Shown here piece after piece: positions 9,013 to 18,593 of a stretch of DNA of 64,000 nucleotides. The position numbers and the translations under genes were made by a program. The DNA comes from Modicisalibacter muralis (GTDB lineage: Bacteria; Pseudomonadota; Gammaproteobacteria; Pseudomonadales; Halomonadaceae): assembly GCF_900102945.1 (NCBI RefSeq), contig NZ_FNGI01000002.1, forward strand, positions 403,393 through 467,392, given 5' to 3'. The notes under the pieces are model-generated. The model had not been told where the DNA came from and searched no databases. It was given only the letters and a program-made list of their open reading frames with translations. The stretch's first letter is position 1; each line of letters opens with the position of its first letter.

Positions 9013-10203
9013 TCATTGCCCCGTCTCTTCGCGACTCCGCGTGGAAAATGTGTACACCGTTCGCGAGCGATAGGTTTCCCCGGGCTCGAGAATCGTCGAT
9101 GGGAAGTTCGCCTGATTGGGCGAATCCGGGAAATGCTGGGTCTCCAGTGCAAAACCCGAGCGATGCTTGTAAGATTCGCCACTCTTGCCGACCAGCGTGC
9201 CGGCGAGAAAGTTGCCGGAGTAGAATTGCAGCCCTGACTCTGTCGTTGCTACCTCGAGCACACGCCCGCTGTCGGGCTCCCATACCCGAGCGGCAAGCGC
9301 CGGATCGTCGCCCGCTGCCGAGTCACGCCTGAGCACGAAGTTATGATCATAGCCTTGGCCGAATTCCAGTTGCCGGTTGCCCCGGTCGATACGTGCGCCG
9401 ATCGCCGTCGGCTCCCTGAAGTCGAACGGTGTGCCGGCAACCGGGCGAATCTCGCCGGTGGGAATTAACGTCTCGTCGACTGGAGTAAAGGCATCGGCAT
9501 TGATCATCAAGCGGTGATCGAGAATGCTGCCACTACCTTCGCCCTCGAGATTGAAATACGTGTGCTGAGTCAGGTTGACTGGCGTCGCTTCGCTGGTCGT
9601 TGCCCGATAATCGATGGCCAGTTCGTTGGCATCGGTCAGCGTGTAGGTCACTTGCACATCCAGTCTGCCCGGATAGCCCTCCTCCCCGTCGGCACTGACA
9701 TAGCTCAATACCAGACCGGCCCCTTCGTGGTTATCGAACGGCTTGGCCTGCCACAGCACCCGGTTGAATCCCTTGTCGCCACCATGCAGATGATTGGGGC
9801 CGTTGTTGGTCGCAAGCTCATAGGTCTCGCCATTCAACGAGAATTGCCCGCCGGCGATGCGGTTGCCGTAGCGTCCTATCAGCGCGCCGAAATAGGGATT
9901 GGACTTGCGGTATGCATCCGAAAGGTAGCCATCCAGCGAGTCGAAACCCAGCACGATATCATCGAACTCGCCCTGCGCATCGAGCGTGCGCAGCGAGACG
10001 ATGATGCCGCCATAATTGGTAACGCGCATCTCGATGCCATTGGCGTTGGTGATGCGATAGAGGTCGACGTCACGACCATCGGGCAGTTGCCCGAATGTCG
10101 AGCGCTCGATGCTCTCGCCCATCTGGGCCTGCGCCACACCCGTTATCAGAACAGCCAGGCCGGCGCCAAACGCCAGCTGAGGGAGAGGAGTGATCCATGA
10201 CAT
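9013..10203 (-). CDS. galM: Aldose 1-epimerase (mutarotase), exported form
   Basis: 396 residues. The GalM fold starts after residue 30: NYGGIIVSL, the catalytic-region motif NNGPNHLHGG near 133, and LTQHTYFNLEGEGSGSILDH near 220. It interconverts alpha and beta anomers of aldoses such as arabinose and galactose. Residues 1-27 form a typical signal peptide (hydrophobic core AFGAGLAVLITGVAQA), so the enzyme should act in the periplasm before transport, unlike cytoplasmic E. coli GalM. The gene is a separate unit, 264 bp upstream of araF on the same strand and divergent from the LysR gene. The shared box at 10273-10305 implies co-regulation with araF. Confidence 0.92.
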   Translation of the reverse strand: MSWITPLPQLAFGAGLAVLITGVAQAQMGESIERSTFGQLPDGRDVDLYRITNANGIEMRVTNYGGIIVSLRTLDAQGEFDDIVLGFDSLDGYLSDAYRKSNPYFGALIGRYGNRIAGGQFSLNGETYELATNNGPNHLHGGDKGFNRVLWQAKPFDNHEGAGLVLSYVSADGEEGYPGRLDVQVTYTLTDANELAIDYRATTSEATPVNLTQHTYFNLEGEGSGSILDHRLMINADAFTPVDETLIPTGEIRPVAGTPFDFREPTAIGARIDRGNRQLEFGQGYDHNFVLRRDSAAGDDPALAARVWEPDSGRVLEVATTESGLQFYSGNFLAGTLVGKSGESYKHRSGFALETQHFPDSPNQANFPSTILEPGETYRSRTVYTFSTRSREETGQ

Positions 10204-10272
10204 GAGTGGTGCTCCTGTCTGTCATTCAAGGTGAAAAACCTGTTGCCGTTAACGAAAATCGGGCCTCGAATC

Positions 10273-10305
10273 ACATTAGACACAATGCCAATAACCGACT
10301 AATAC
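10273..10305 (-). promoter_or_regulatory. Conserved upstream box of galM
   Basis: On the minus strand this reads GTATTAGTCGGTTATTG, ten bases, then TAATGT. It matches the element upstream of araF in sequence, orientation, internal spacing and distance to the start codon. It lies in the divergent galM-LysR intergenic region, the usual location of LysR-type binding sites. Confidence 0.5.
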
Positions 10306-10363
10306 TCCTTGCTGATAAAAGGCATACCACTTCTATTATCGCTAAACGACAAGGCCTGACAGC

Positions 10364-11311
10364 ATGGGTAGACTCGCCACCGACTGGTTTTTACGCGCAC
10401 GACTAAAGTTGCGTCATCTGCAATTGTTTCTGGCCTTGGAGGAGCATCGCAACCTGCATCGCGCCGCAGCGAGTCTATCGATGAGTCAGCCGGCTGCCTC
10501 CAAGCTGCTCGGCGACCTGGAAACGCAACTCGGCGTGGCGTTGTTCGATCGCCACTCGCGCGGTGTGACACCCAACTGGTACGGCGAGATCATGATTCGC
10601 CATGCCCGCAGCATACTTTCGGAATTGCATCACACTGGCGAGGAACTCAACGCCATGCGCCAGGGCAATGCCGGGGTGGTGGCGGTGGGTACGGTGATGG
10701 CGCCGGCGGTAACGATCCTCGCCAGCGCCATCGAACACGTGCATCGCGATCTGCCGGGGCTCAAGGTGCGTGTCGATGTCGATGTCAGCAAGGTGTTGAT
10801 ACCGCGATTGATGGAGGGTGAGTTCGACTTCGCCATCACCCGCATTCCGGAGGGGTTTCCGGCGGAGCGCTTCGTGTTCGAGGAGATCGGCGAGGAGGAT
10901 ATCTGTATCGTCTGCCGCGAAGGGCATCCGTTAATCGACGTTATGCCGCTGGAATTGGAAAGGCTGGTGACCTATCCGTGGTCGTTGCAACCTCCCGGCG
11001 CGCTACTGCGCCAGCGAGTCGACAATCTGTTTTTACACCACGGCGTGCGGCCGCCACGACAGATCGTCGATACACCGGATATCCTGGTATCGCTGGCATT
11101 GGTCGACAAGTCCGACTCGCTGACCGTCACCACCCGCCAGGTCGCCGAGATGCTATGCGCGCCGCAGCGCTTTCGCATCCTGCCGTTCAGCGAACCACTC
11201 AGCGTTCAGCCTTACGGCTTGGTCAGCCTGCGCGACCAGCGCCTGTCACCCGGCGCCGGCGCGCTGATGTCCACGCTGCGTGAAATCATCCGCCAGCAGG
11301 ACAATCCTTGA
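10364..11311 (+). CDS. LysR family regulator of the sugar module (GbpR-like)
   Basis: 315 residues: an N-terminal winged helix-turn-helix (about 15-75, with HRAAASLSMSQPAASKLLGDLE) and a C-terminal substrate-binding-like effector domain. The N-terminal style RHLQLFLALEEHRNLHRAAASL resembles GbpR of Agrobacterium, which controls the ChvE/GguAB sugar system. It is divergent from galM, 160 bp apart, and convergent with the dehydrogenase gene, with only one base between the two stop codons. It most likely activates araF, galM and the dehydrogenase in response to the sugar or its lactone; this is inferred from context. Confidence 0.88.
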   Translation: MGRLATDWFLRARLKLRHLQLFLALEEHRNLHRAAASLSMSQPAASKLLGDLETQLGVALFDRHSRGVTPNWYGEIMIRHARSILSELHHTGEELNAMRQGNAGVVAVGTVMAPAVTILASAIEHVHRDLPGLKVRVDVDVSKVLIPRLMEGEFDFAITRIPEGFPAERFVFEEIGEEDICIVCREGHPLIDVMPLELERLVTYPWSLQPPGALLRQRVDNLFLHHGVRPPRQIVDTPDILVSLALVDKSDSLTVTTRQVAEMLCAPQRFRILPFSEPLSVQPYGLVSLRDQRLSPGAGALMSTLREIIRQQDNP

Positions 11312-11312
11312 C

Positions 11313-12242
11313 TTACGTCTCGACGAACGCCTCGACGACTTCACGCCGCCCCAACAGAAAAGCATCCGCCACATGGCGCAGCGGCGCGACGTCGACCTCC
11401 GAGCGTGACTCGCCGATCAGCTCGGCGAAGCGCGTGTAGAGACTAGGATATTCCTGCTCCGGCGCCTCGTGCTCGAGCCGGCCGTCGATGAACAACTGGC
11501 TGCCGCCCTTGGATAGCGTCAAGCGACCGGCATCGGTGTCGACGTGAATGTCCCAGGTCTGCGGGCCGCTCTGCAGGAAGTCGAACTCGGCCTCGATCGG
11601 CGCTCCGGCGGCGTCGCTGAAGGCCAGGTTGGCGGCGATCGGCGCCTGGCGATTCTCGGGCACGAAAAGCGTCGCTTCACGCAGAAAAAAGGCGTTGGGT
11701 AGGATCCCGGTGACGATCGACAGCGCATTGATGCCGGGGTCGAACACGCCCATGCCGCCGGGCTCCCACAGCCACTCCTGGCCGGGATGCCAGACACGCA
11801 CGTCTTCCTTCCATTGAATCTCGACACGCTGAATCTCGCGCGCGGCCAGCCACTCGCGCGCCGGTGCCACACCAGGCGCATGGCGTGAATGCCAGGTGGC
11901 GAACAGCGTGCGTCCGGCCACCTCGGCCTGGCGGGTCAGGTCCTCCACCTCGCTGAGCGTGGCGCCCGGCGGCTTCTCCAGTAGCACATGCTTGCCCCTG
12001 GCCAGCACCAACCGCGCCTGGGCATGACGTACGGTGGGTGGGGTGCACAGCGCCACCGCGTCGAGTTCGGGCGCGCCGTCGAGCATCGCTTCCAGGCTGG
12101 CAAAATCCGCGACACCCTCTAGCGAGGCGTTGCGGCTGGCCACGGCGACGAGTTCGAAATCCGGGTTGTTGCCTAGCGCGGGCAGATGCTGGTCGCGGGC
12201 GATCTTGCCCAGGCCGACGAGTCCGATCTTGATGGGAGGCAT
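11313..12242 (-). CDS. L-arabinose/D-galactose 1-dehydrogenase (Gfo/Idh/MocA family)
   Basis: 309 residues beginning MPPIKIGLVGLGKIARDQHL, with the N-terminal Rossmann motif GLVGLGKIA and the EKP motif (LLEKPPGATL) of Gfo/Idh enzymes. The sequence closely resembles what I know of Azospirillum L-arabinose 1-dehydrogenase and pseudomonad D-galactose dehydrogenase (FATWHSRHAPGVAPAREWL, WLWEPGGMGVFDPGINALS). It oxidises the sugar to its lactone with NAD(P)+, the first step of non-phosphorylative catabolism. The start at 12242 matches family length; a longer open frame runs back into mtgA. An inverted repeat 83 bp upstream may be a regulator site. Confidence 0.9.
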   Translation of the reverse strand: MPPIKIGLVGLGKIARDQHLPALGNNPDFELVAVASRNASLEGVADFASLEAMLDGAPELDAVALCTPPTVRHAQARLVLARGKHVLLEKPPGATLSEVEDLTRQAEVAGRTLFATWHSRHAPGVAPAREWLAAREIQRVEIQWKEDVRVWHPGQEWLWEPGGMGVFDPGINALSIVTGILPNAFFLREATLFVPENRQAPIAANLAFSDAAGAPIEAEFDFLQSGPQTWDIHVDTDAGRLTLSKGGSQLFIDGRLEHEAPEQEYPSLYTRFAELIGESRSEVDVAPLRHVADAFLLGRREVVEAFVET

Positions 12243-12324
12243 GCTGTTTCGCCTTGTCGTTGAAGGAGTGCTCAACACCTTAACGGCAAGAGCGATGCGC
12301 GACCAATGGCGTTTTCCGCAGGTA

Positions 12325-12346
12325 GCGATACCCGTTTGGTTATCGC
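12325..12346. promoter_or_regulatory. Inverted repeat upstream of the sugar dehydrogenase
   Basis: A 22-bp near-perfect inverted repeat with arms GCGATACCC and GGTTATCGC around GTTT. The arm GCGATAACC (minus strand) resembles the GCAATAACC core of the araF box. It starts 83 bp before the dehydrogenase start codon and six bases from the mtgA stop. It is a plausible third target of the LysR regulator. Confidence 0.4.
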
Positions 12347-12352
12347 GCTGGC

Positions 12353-13057
12353 TTACAACCGCCGCAGATAGGACACGCCACCGAGTTGATCCATCTGACG
12401 GCGTATCCAGGCACTGCGCTGCTGAATATAGCCCGAGGGACTCGATGCACTCCAACCGCGTGGATTGGGCAGGATGGCGGCCAGCCGGCTGGCCTGGAGC
12501 GTGCTGAGATCGTCGGCGGAAACGCCGAAATAATGCTGGGCGGCGGCTTCGAGACCGAATACGCCGTCGTCCCATTCGGCAATATTCAAATACACCTCGA
12601 GGATGCGCTCCTTGGGCCACAGCAATTCGATCAGCACGGTAAACCAGGCTTCCAGCCCCTTGCGCAGCCAATTGCGACCGGTCCACAGAAACAGGTTCTT
12701 GGCGGTCTGCTGGCTGATCGTACTGGCGCCGCGCAGATCCTCACCGGACTGCCAGGCCGAGATCGCCTTGCGTATCTGTTTGAAGTCGAAACCGACGTGC
12801 TCGGGAAATTTCTGATCCTCGGCGGCGATCACCGCGAGCTTGGCGGTGTCGGCCAATTGCTCCCACGGGGTCCAGTCGTGGCGGATGTTCAGCGATTCGC
12901 CGGCGATCCATGACTGCACCTTGCGCTCGACCATGACCATCGAGCCGAATACCGGCACCACGCGCAGCAGCATCACCAGCACCAGCGAGGCGGCAACGAA
13001 ACCGAGTACCGCGATCAGCGCGTAGCGCAGCACCCTGCGCGGCCAGCCGTGGGTCAT
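12353..13057 (-). CDS. mtgA: Monofunctional biosynthetic peptidoglycan transglycosylase
   Basis: 234 residues with one N-terminal membrane anchor (about 10-33) and a family 51 glycosyltransferase domain. AAEDQKFPEHVGFDF near residue 76 carries the catalytic glutamate, and GASTISQQTAKNLFLW near 112 and KERILEVYLNIAEW near 150 are further motifs. It polymerises lipid II into glycan strands at the periplasmic side of the inner membrane and lacks a transpeptidase domain, as is normal for MtgA. It lies downstream of gbdR on the same strand, separated by a terminator-like hairpin, so it is probably an independent unit. Confidence 0.95.
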   Translation of the reverse strand: MTHGWPRRVLRYALIAVLGFVAASLVLVMLLRVVPVFGSMVMVERKVQSWIAGESLNIRHDWTPWEQLADTAKLAVIAAEDQKFPEHVGFDFKQIRKAISAWQSGEDLRGASTISQQTAKNLFLWTGRNWLRKGLEAWFTVLIELLWPKERILEVYLNIAEWDDGVFGLEAAAQHYFGVSADDLSTLQASRLAAILPNPRGWSASSPSGYIQQRSAWIRRQMDQLGGVSYLRRL

Positions 13058-13100
13058 GTGATGGCGCCTTTATCCAGTTGCGAGGGCGCCCAGTATAACA

Positions 13101-13131
13101 ATGCCGCCCTCCATCGGCTGAAGGGCGGCAT
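13101..13131 (-). terminator. Hairpin terminator after gbdR
   Basis: Perfect 10-bp stem (ATGCCGCCCT paired with AGGGCGGCAT) with an 11-base loop, 29 bp past the gbdR stop codon on the minus strand. The T-tract (TTGTTAT) is weak. Confidence 0.5.
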
Positions 13132-13159
13132 CAACGGCATTACAACTCGCGTTGTTAGT

Positions 13160-14311
13160 CTAACGGCACGGCACACTGGCATAGGTCGGCTCGCCCTGCG
13201 CCTGCGCCAGCGCCAGTACCGCGCTGGAAACCGGCTCCTGAGCGGTCGGGGTCAGCGACTGACGCACCAGCAGCGAGCCCGCTTCGGGCTCCGACGCGGC
13301 GCTACGCGGGTCGCGCGCACCGATCCCCAGGCGCTCGTCGCGCGGCGGAATGCCGAAATATTCCCGATAACACTTGGAAAAATGCGGCGTGGAGACGAAA
13401 CCGCAGGCCGAGGCGATCTCAATGATCGACATCGGTGTCTGCTTGAGCAACTGGCGCGCGCGGGTCAGGCGCAACTTGAGATAGTAACGCGACGGCGAGC
13501 AGTGCAGGTATTTCTGAAACAATCGCTCCAACTGGCGCCGTGACACGTCGACGTAGTTGGCCAGCTCGTCGAGGCCGATCGGCTCCTCGAGGTTGGCTTC
13601 CATCAGCGCGACGATCTCGAGCAGCTTGGGCTGGGTGGTTCCCAGCACGTGCTTGAGCGGCACGCGCTGCTGATCCTGCTCGTTGCGCACGCGATCGTAG
13701 ATGAACATCTCGGAGATACCCGCCGACAGTTCACGACCATGATCGCGGCCGATCAGGTTGAGCATCATGTCGAGCGGCGCGGTGCCACCCGAGGCGGTGA
13801 AGCGATCGCGGTCGATGGAGAATAGCCGGGTGGTCAGCGCCACGCGTGGAAAGGCCTCCTGCATGGCGGCCAGGCACTCCCAGTGGATGCTGGTTTCGTA
13901 GCCGTCGAGCAGACCGGCCCGGGCCAGCGCCCAACTACCGGTACACACCGCGCCCAGACGCCGTAGCTGGCGCGACTGCGATTGCAGCCAGCCTACGTGT
14001 TCGCGGGTCACGCTGCGGCTGGGGCCGACACCGCCGCACACCACCACCCAATCGAGCGACAACGGAATGGCCGTGGAAGCATCCGGCGTGACCTGCAACC
14101 CGTCGCTGGCGCGCACGGCCGCGCCATCCTGGCTCAGGGTATACCAGCGGTAAAGCTCGCGGCCGGCCAGCTGGTTGGCCATGCGCAGCGGCTCTATCGC
14201 CGATGCCAGCGAAATCAGCGTGAAGTTTTCAAGCAGTAGAAAGCCGAGGGTCTGGGGCACGACGGTCCGCGTGGCCGTCGGTGTGGCGTTGGCTGTCTGA
14301 GAAAATGCCAT
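13160..14311 (-). CDS. gbdR: GlxA/AraC family regulator GbdR of glycine betaine catabolism
   Basis: 383 residues: an N-terminal DJ-1/PfpI-like domain (about 20-210, with VCTGSWALARAGLLDG) and a C-terminal AraC helix-turn-helix pair (about 240-335, LDELANYVDVSRRQLERLFQ and IIEIASACGFVSTPHFSKCY). The sequence is very close to Pseudomonas aeruginosa GbdR, which activates betaine, dimethylglycine and sarcosine catabolic genes in response to those osmolytes. The ATG at 14311 is preceded by a near-perfect Shine-Dalgarno (AGGAGGTGATC), which favours it over the GTG at 14320. The C-terminal 50 residues past the HTH form a low-conservation tail. Confidence 0.93.
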   Translation of the reverse strand: MAFSQTANATPTATRTVVPQTLGFLLLENFTLISLASAIEPLRMANQLAGRELYRWYTLSQDGAAVRASDGLQVTPDASTAIPLSLDWVVVCGGVGPSRSVTREHVGWLQSQSRQLRRLGAVCTGSWALARAGLLDGYETSIHWECLAAMQEAFPRVALTTRLFSIDRDRFTASGGTAPLDMMLNLIGRDHGRELSAGISEMFIYDRVRNEQDQQRVPLKHVLGTTQPKLLEIVALMEANLEEPIGLDELANYVDVSRRQLERLFQKYLHCSPSRYYLKLRLTRARQLLKQTPMSIIEIASACGFVSTPHFSKCYREYFGIPPRDERLGIGARDPRSAASEPEAGSLLVRQSLTPTAQEPVSSAVLALAQAQGEPTYASVPCR

Positions 14312-14617
14312 GCGGATCACCTCCTACACGGTGTTGGGTCTCCCTGCGGACGCTATCAGGGATCGTTGTCGTTGTTATGTTTGCGCCTTGACATGTCGTC
14401 AGCACTGTCGTTATCGAACAAGTCTGCTGGCAATGTACGCCCTGTGTCGCGTTTTGACATGTGATTTTTGGCTATCAGGACGCAAAAAAGCATTGCCATT
14501 GAGCAATGATGTCGCCCATTGATATCTCGGAGTCGCTTCGGATGCTTGCATGAATCCGATACGACGACGCCCCGCTGAGCGAGGCGTCACGTTGGACCGG
14601 CAAGAGGCTGAAAACGA
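14312..14617. other. 306-bp intergenic region between fghA and gbdR
   Basis: It holds the gbdR upstream region and the fghA 3' flank. Two TTGACATGT motifs (14388-14396 and 14454-14462) lie 66 bp apart upstream of gbdR and could be -35 elements or regulator contacts. A hairpin lies at 14566-14588. I see no coding sequence. Confidence 0.4.
14566..14588 (-). terminator. Hairpin after fghA
   Basis: Stem GACGCC/GGCGTC with an inner CGC/GCG pairing, 30 bp past the fghA stop on the minus strand. No U-tract follows, so termination at this point is uncertain. Confidence 0.3.
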
Positions 14618-15472
14618 TCAGGCGGCCTTGAGATGCTTGGCGTGATAGCGCAGATGGTCTTCGATGAAGGTCGCTATGAAGAAGTAGCTGTGATCGTAAC
14701 CCGGCTGGCGGCGCAGGGTCAGTGGATGATCGCGCTTGGCGCAGGCGGCTTCCAGAAGTTCGGGCTTGAGCTGTTCATCGAGGAAGTTGTCGGCTTCGCC
14801 CTGATCGATGAACAGCGGTTGACGCGATGCCCCCTTGGCGACGAGTTCGCAGGCGTCGTACTGCGTCCACAACCCGTGGTCATCGCCCAGGTAGTGCGAG
14901 AAGGCCTTTTCTCCCCACGGCACCACGCTGGGATTGACTACCGGGGCGAAGGCGGACACCGAGGCGAAGCGCCCCGGCTGGCGTAGCGCCAGGACCAGGG
15001 CGCCATGCCCGCCCATGGAGTGCCCGCTGATCGCCTCGCGGCCGTTGAGCGGGAAGTGCTGACGCACCACCGAAGGCAACTCGTCGTTGACGTAGTCGTA
15101 CATGCGGTAGTGGCGCGCCCAGGGCTCCTGCGTGGCGTTGACGTAGAAACCGGCACCGGAGCCAAAATCGTAGCTGTCATGCTCGCCGGGCAGATCCAGC
15201 CCACGCGGGCTGGTATCGGGGCAAACGATGGCGATACCCAGTTCCGCCGCCAGGCGCTGGGCGCCGGCCTTCTGCATGAAGTTCTCGTCGGTACAGGTCA
15301 ACCCCGACAGCCACCACAGCAGCGGCACCCGAGCCTCTTCCGCCTGGGGCGGCAGGTAGAGGGAGAAGGTCATCTCACAATCGAGCGCACGGGCATGATG
15401 CTTGTAGCGCTTCAGCCAACCGCCGAAACTTTTGGTGGCACTCACCAGTTCCAATGTTTCGGACATGGTCAT
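14618..15472 (-). CDS. fghA: S-formylglutathione hydrolase
   Basis: 284 residues of the esterase D family. The nucleophile elbow GHSMGGHGA places the catalytic Ser at residue 152, and the N-terminal SGLTCTDENFMQKAG motif near residue 56 is diagnostic. It hydrolyses S-formylglutathione to formate and glutathione, the second step of glutathione-dependent formaldehyde detoxification in the cytoplasm. The start at 15472 has a good ribosome-binding site (AAGGAG seven bases ahead); longer frames upstream are discarded. It lies 54 bp after frmA and is surely cotranscribed with it. Confidence 0.95.
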   Translation of the reverse strand: MTMSETLELVSATKSFGGWLKRYKHHARALDCEMTFSLYLPPQAEEARVPLLWWLSGLTCTDENFMQKAGAQRLAAELGIAIVCPDTSPRGLDLPGEHDSYDFGSGAGFYVNATQEPWARHYRMYDYVNDELPSVVRQHFPLNGREAISGHSMGGHGALVLALRQPGRFASVSAFAPVVNPSVVPWGEKAFSHYLGDDHGLWTQYDACELVAKGASRQPLFIDQGEADNFLDEQLKPELLEAACAKRDHPLTLRRQPGYDHSYFFIATFIEDHLRYHAKHLKAA

Positions 15473-15526
15473 GGCGTTCTCCTTACATGTGAACAAGCCG
15501 TGCGAATGAGGTCGCATAAGCCAGGC

Positions 15527-16711
<1,185 letters not shown>

Positions 16712-16775
16712 TTAGGCAGTGTTGCGGTAATGATAAACGCGGACTGGCTCACAAGATTATTGCCGAGGAGCAACA

Positions 16776-17675
16776 ATGCAACGCTGGGATCGCATCGAAG
16801 CCTTTACCGAAGTGGTCAGACTCGGCACCTTCTCCGCCGCCGCGCGGCATCTCAAGGTCTCCAGCTCGCACGTCAGCCGCCTGGTCGGTCAACTGGAGAA
16901 TCGGCTCGATACCCAACTGCTCTACCGCACCACGCGCCAGACCCGGCTGACCGATGCAGGAGCGCTGTATTACGAGCATTGTCGGCACCTGTTCGATGGC
17001 TTCAGCCAGGCCGAAGCGGCACTCAACGACCTGCAATCGAGTCCCCACGGGGTACTCAAGCTGACCTCGGCGACGACGTTCGGCGAGCGCTACATCGCGC
17101 CGCTGGTCAACGATTTCCAATGCCTGCATCCGCAGTTGGAAGTGCGCATGCATTTTACCAATCGCCAAGTGGAAGTCATCGAGGAAGGCTACGACGTGGC
17201 CATTCGCTTGGGCGTGCTCAAGGACTCGACGCTGGTAGCGCGCCGCCTGTGCGAGCGGCGTGAATACGTCGTCGGCTCAAAGGCCTATTTCGAACAGGTC
17301 TCGCGCCCACACAGCCTGGCCGAGCTGGCCAATCACGCCTGCCTGGTAGGCTCGCGGGATTACTGGCTGTTCAGCGACAAGGGCAGCCGCCGCGAAGTGC
17401 GGGTGAGCGGTCGCTGCCAGGCCAATTCGGGGCCGGCGCTGCTCGATGCCGCCCTGAAAGGGCTGGGGCTTGCCCAACTGCCCGACTATTACGTCGAGGA
17501 GCACCTCGCCAGTGGCCAATTGGTTTCGGTACTCGACAGCTACCAATACAGCGACACGGCAGTCTGGGTGGTCTACCCGCGCCACCGCCACCTGTCACCC
17601 AAGATTCGCCAGTTCGTCGACTTTCTGGTCGAGCGCTTCGCCGCCGAGCGGGGTGGCGATCGCGACGCTGGCTAA
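16776..17675 (+). CDS. LysR family regulator next to frmA-fghA
   Basis: 299 residues: winged helix-turn-helix at about 1-65 (FSAAARHLKVSSSHVSRLVGQLE) and an effector domain of the DmlR/AaeR-like subgroup. It is divergent from frmA with a 139-bp shared upstream region, the standard arrangement for a local regulator, so control of frmA-fghA is likely but not proven. Its 3' end overlaps the end of the convergent Crp/Fnr gene by four bases. Confidence 0.9.
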   Translation: MQRWDRIEAFTEVVRLGTFSAAARHLKVSSSHVSRLVGQLENRLDTQLLYRTTRQTRLTDAGALYYEHCRHLFDGFSQAEAALNDLQSSPHGVLKLTSATTFGERYIAPLVNDFQCLHPQLEVRMHFTNRQVEVIEEGYDVAIRLGVLKDSTLVARRLCERREYVVGSKAYFEQVSRPHSLAELANHACLVGSRDYWLFSDKGSRREVRVSGRCQANSGPALLDAALKGLGLAQLPDYYVEEHLASGQLVSVLDSYQYSDTAVWVVYPRHRHLSPKIRQFVDFLVERFAAERGGDRDAG

Positions 17676-18415
17676 TCGGCAAACAGCGGGCGTACGTTAT
17701 CGTGAAGGTAGCGGCTGTCGAACTGCGCCACACGCGCCAAGGCGTCGGAGTCGAGCAGCGTAATCTTGTGGCGTTCGCGCAGCACCATCCCTTTTTCGCG
17801 AAACGCGCTGAACGTGCGGCTGACGTGCACCGTGCTCAGGCCCAGCGCATCGGCGATCTGTTCCTGGGATAGCGGTAGGCGAAAATGCCCATCGTCGGTA
17901 GCGCCGGTCTGCAAGACACGCAGATACATCTCGTACAGAAAATGCGCCAGCTTCTCATGAGCGCTACGCCGGGCGAGGCTGACCAGCCGCTCGGTAAGCA
18001 GTGCCTGCTGACGGCTGGCGATCGCGAACAATACCGTGGTCAGTTTGTTCGATTGGCGAATGACCTCGGCCAGCCGACGATGGGGAAAGTGACAGACCAC
18101 GCCATCGTCGATCATCATCACCCCCGCCAGGCGCTGGGAGAATGCAAACTCGCGCAGGCCGACGATATCGCCCGGCAGAAACACTTCGAGAACCTGCCGG
18201 CTACCATCGCCATGATCGCGGTAGGAGTACGCCCAGCCGCGACTGATCGTGCAGAATTCGTTCGCCTTGTCGTTCTCTTGCCATAATGCCTGCCCCGCCC
18301 GCACGCTGGTTGGGCTTTTCTCCAGCTCGTGCAAAAGCGACTTCTCGCCACCCGATAGCTCACAAAAGTGTCCAAAATTACGAATGATACAGCTGTCTTG
18401 TGGGTTCATGAGCAT
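17672..18415 (-). CDS. Crp/Fnr family transcriptional regulator
   Basis: 247 residues: a cyclic-nucleotide-binding fold (about 20-140) and a C-terminal winged helix-turn-helix ([28 protein letters not shown], about 185-212). Cysteines occur early in the chain but not in the FNR four-cysteine arrangement, so an oxygen-sensing cluster is not supported. The start at 18415 is preceded by AGGAAA; an alternative ATG lies at 18409. The ligand and targets cannot be read from the sequence. The gene is transcribed away from the serine dehydratase terminator region. Confidence 0.88.
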   Translation of the reverse strand: MLMNPQDSCIIRNFGHFCELSGGEKSLLHELEKSPTSVRAGQALWQENDKANEFCTISRGWAYSYRDHGDGSRQVLEVFLPGDIVGLREFAFSQRLAGVMMIDDGVVCHFPHRRLAEVIRQSNKLTTVLFAIASRQQALLTERLVSLARRSAHEKLAHFLYEMYLRVLQTGATDDGHFRLPLSQEQIADALGLSTVHVSRTFSAFREKGMVLRERHKITLLDSDALARVAQFDSRYLHDNVRPLFAD

Positions 18416-18533
18416 GCGTTTCCTGTCGGTTAGCGGCAAGCGCTCCAATCCTACTCTCAATGCAACGACAATGAACTCGGCCGCCGCACGGCATTTACAG
18501 GATAGCCTCGCATCAAGCGAGTCATTCGGCACG

Positions 18534-18565
18534 AAAAAACAAAAAAAGGCGCCCATACAGGCGCC
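18534..18565 (-). terminator. Rho-independent terminator of the L-serine dehydratase gene
   Basis: On the minus strand, GGCGCC, a six-base loop and GGCGCC are followed by TTTTTTTGTTTTTT. It starts 28 bp past the sdaA stop codon. Strong stem and U-tract. Confidence 0.85.
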
Positions 18566-18593
18566 CAAAGGGTTGATCGAAAATCAGGAAAAT

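Noticed and set aside
17672-18415. FNR-type oxygen sensor
   Set aside because: The protein has the Crp/Fnr layout, but its cysteines do not form the FNR cluster spacing, so an iron-sulfur oxygen sensor is not supported.
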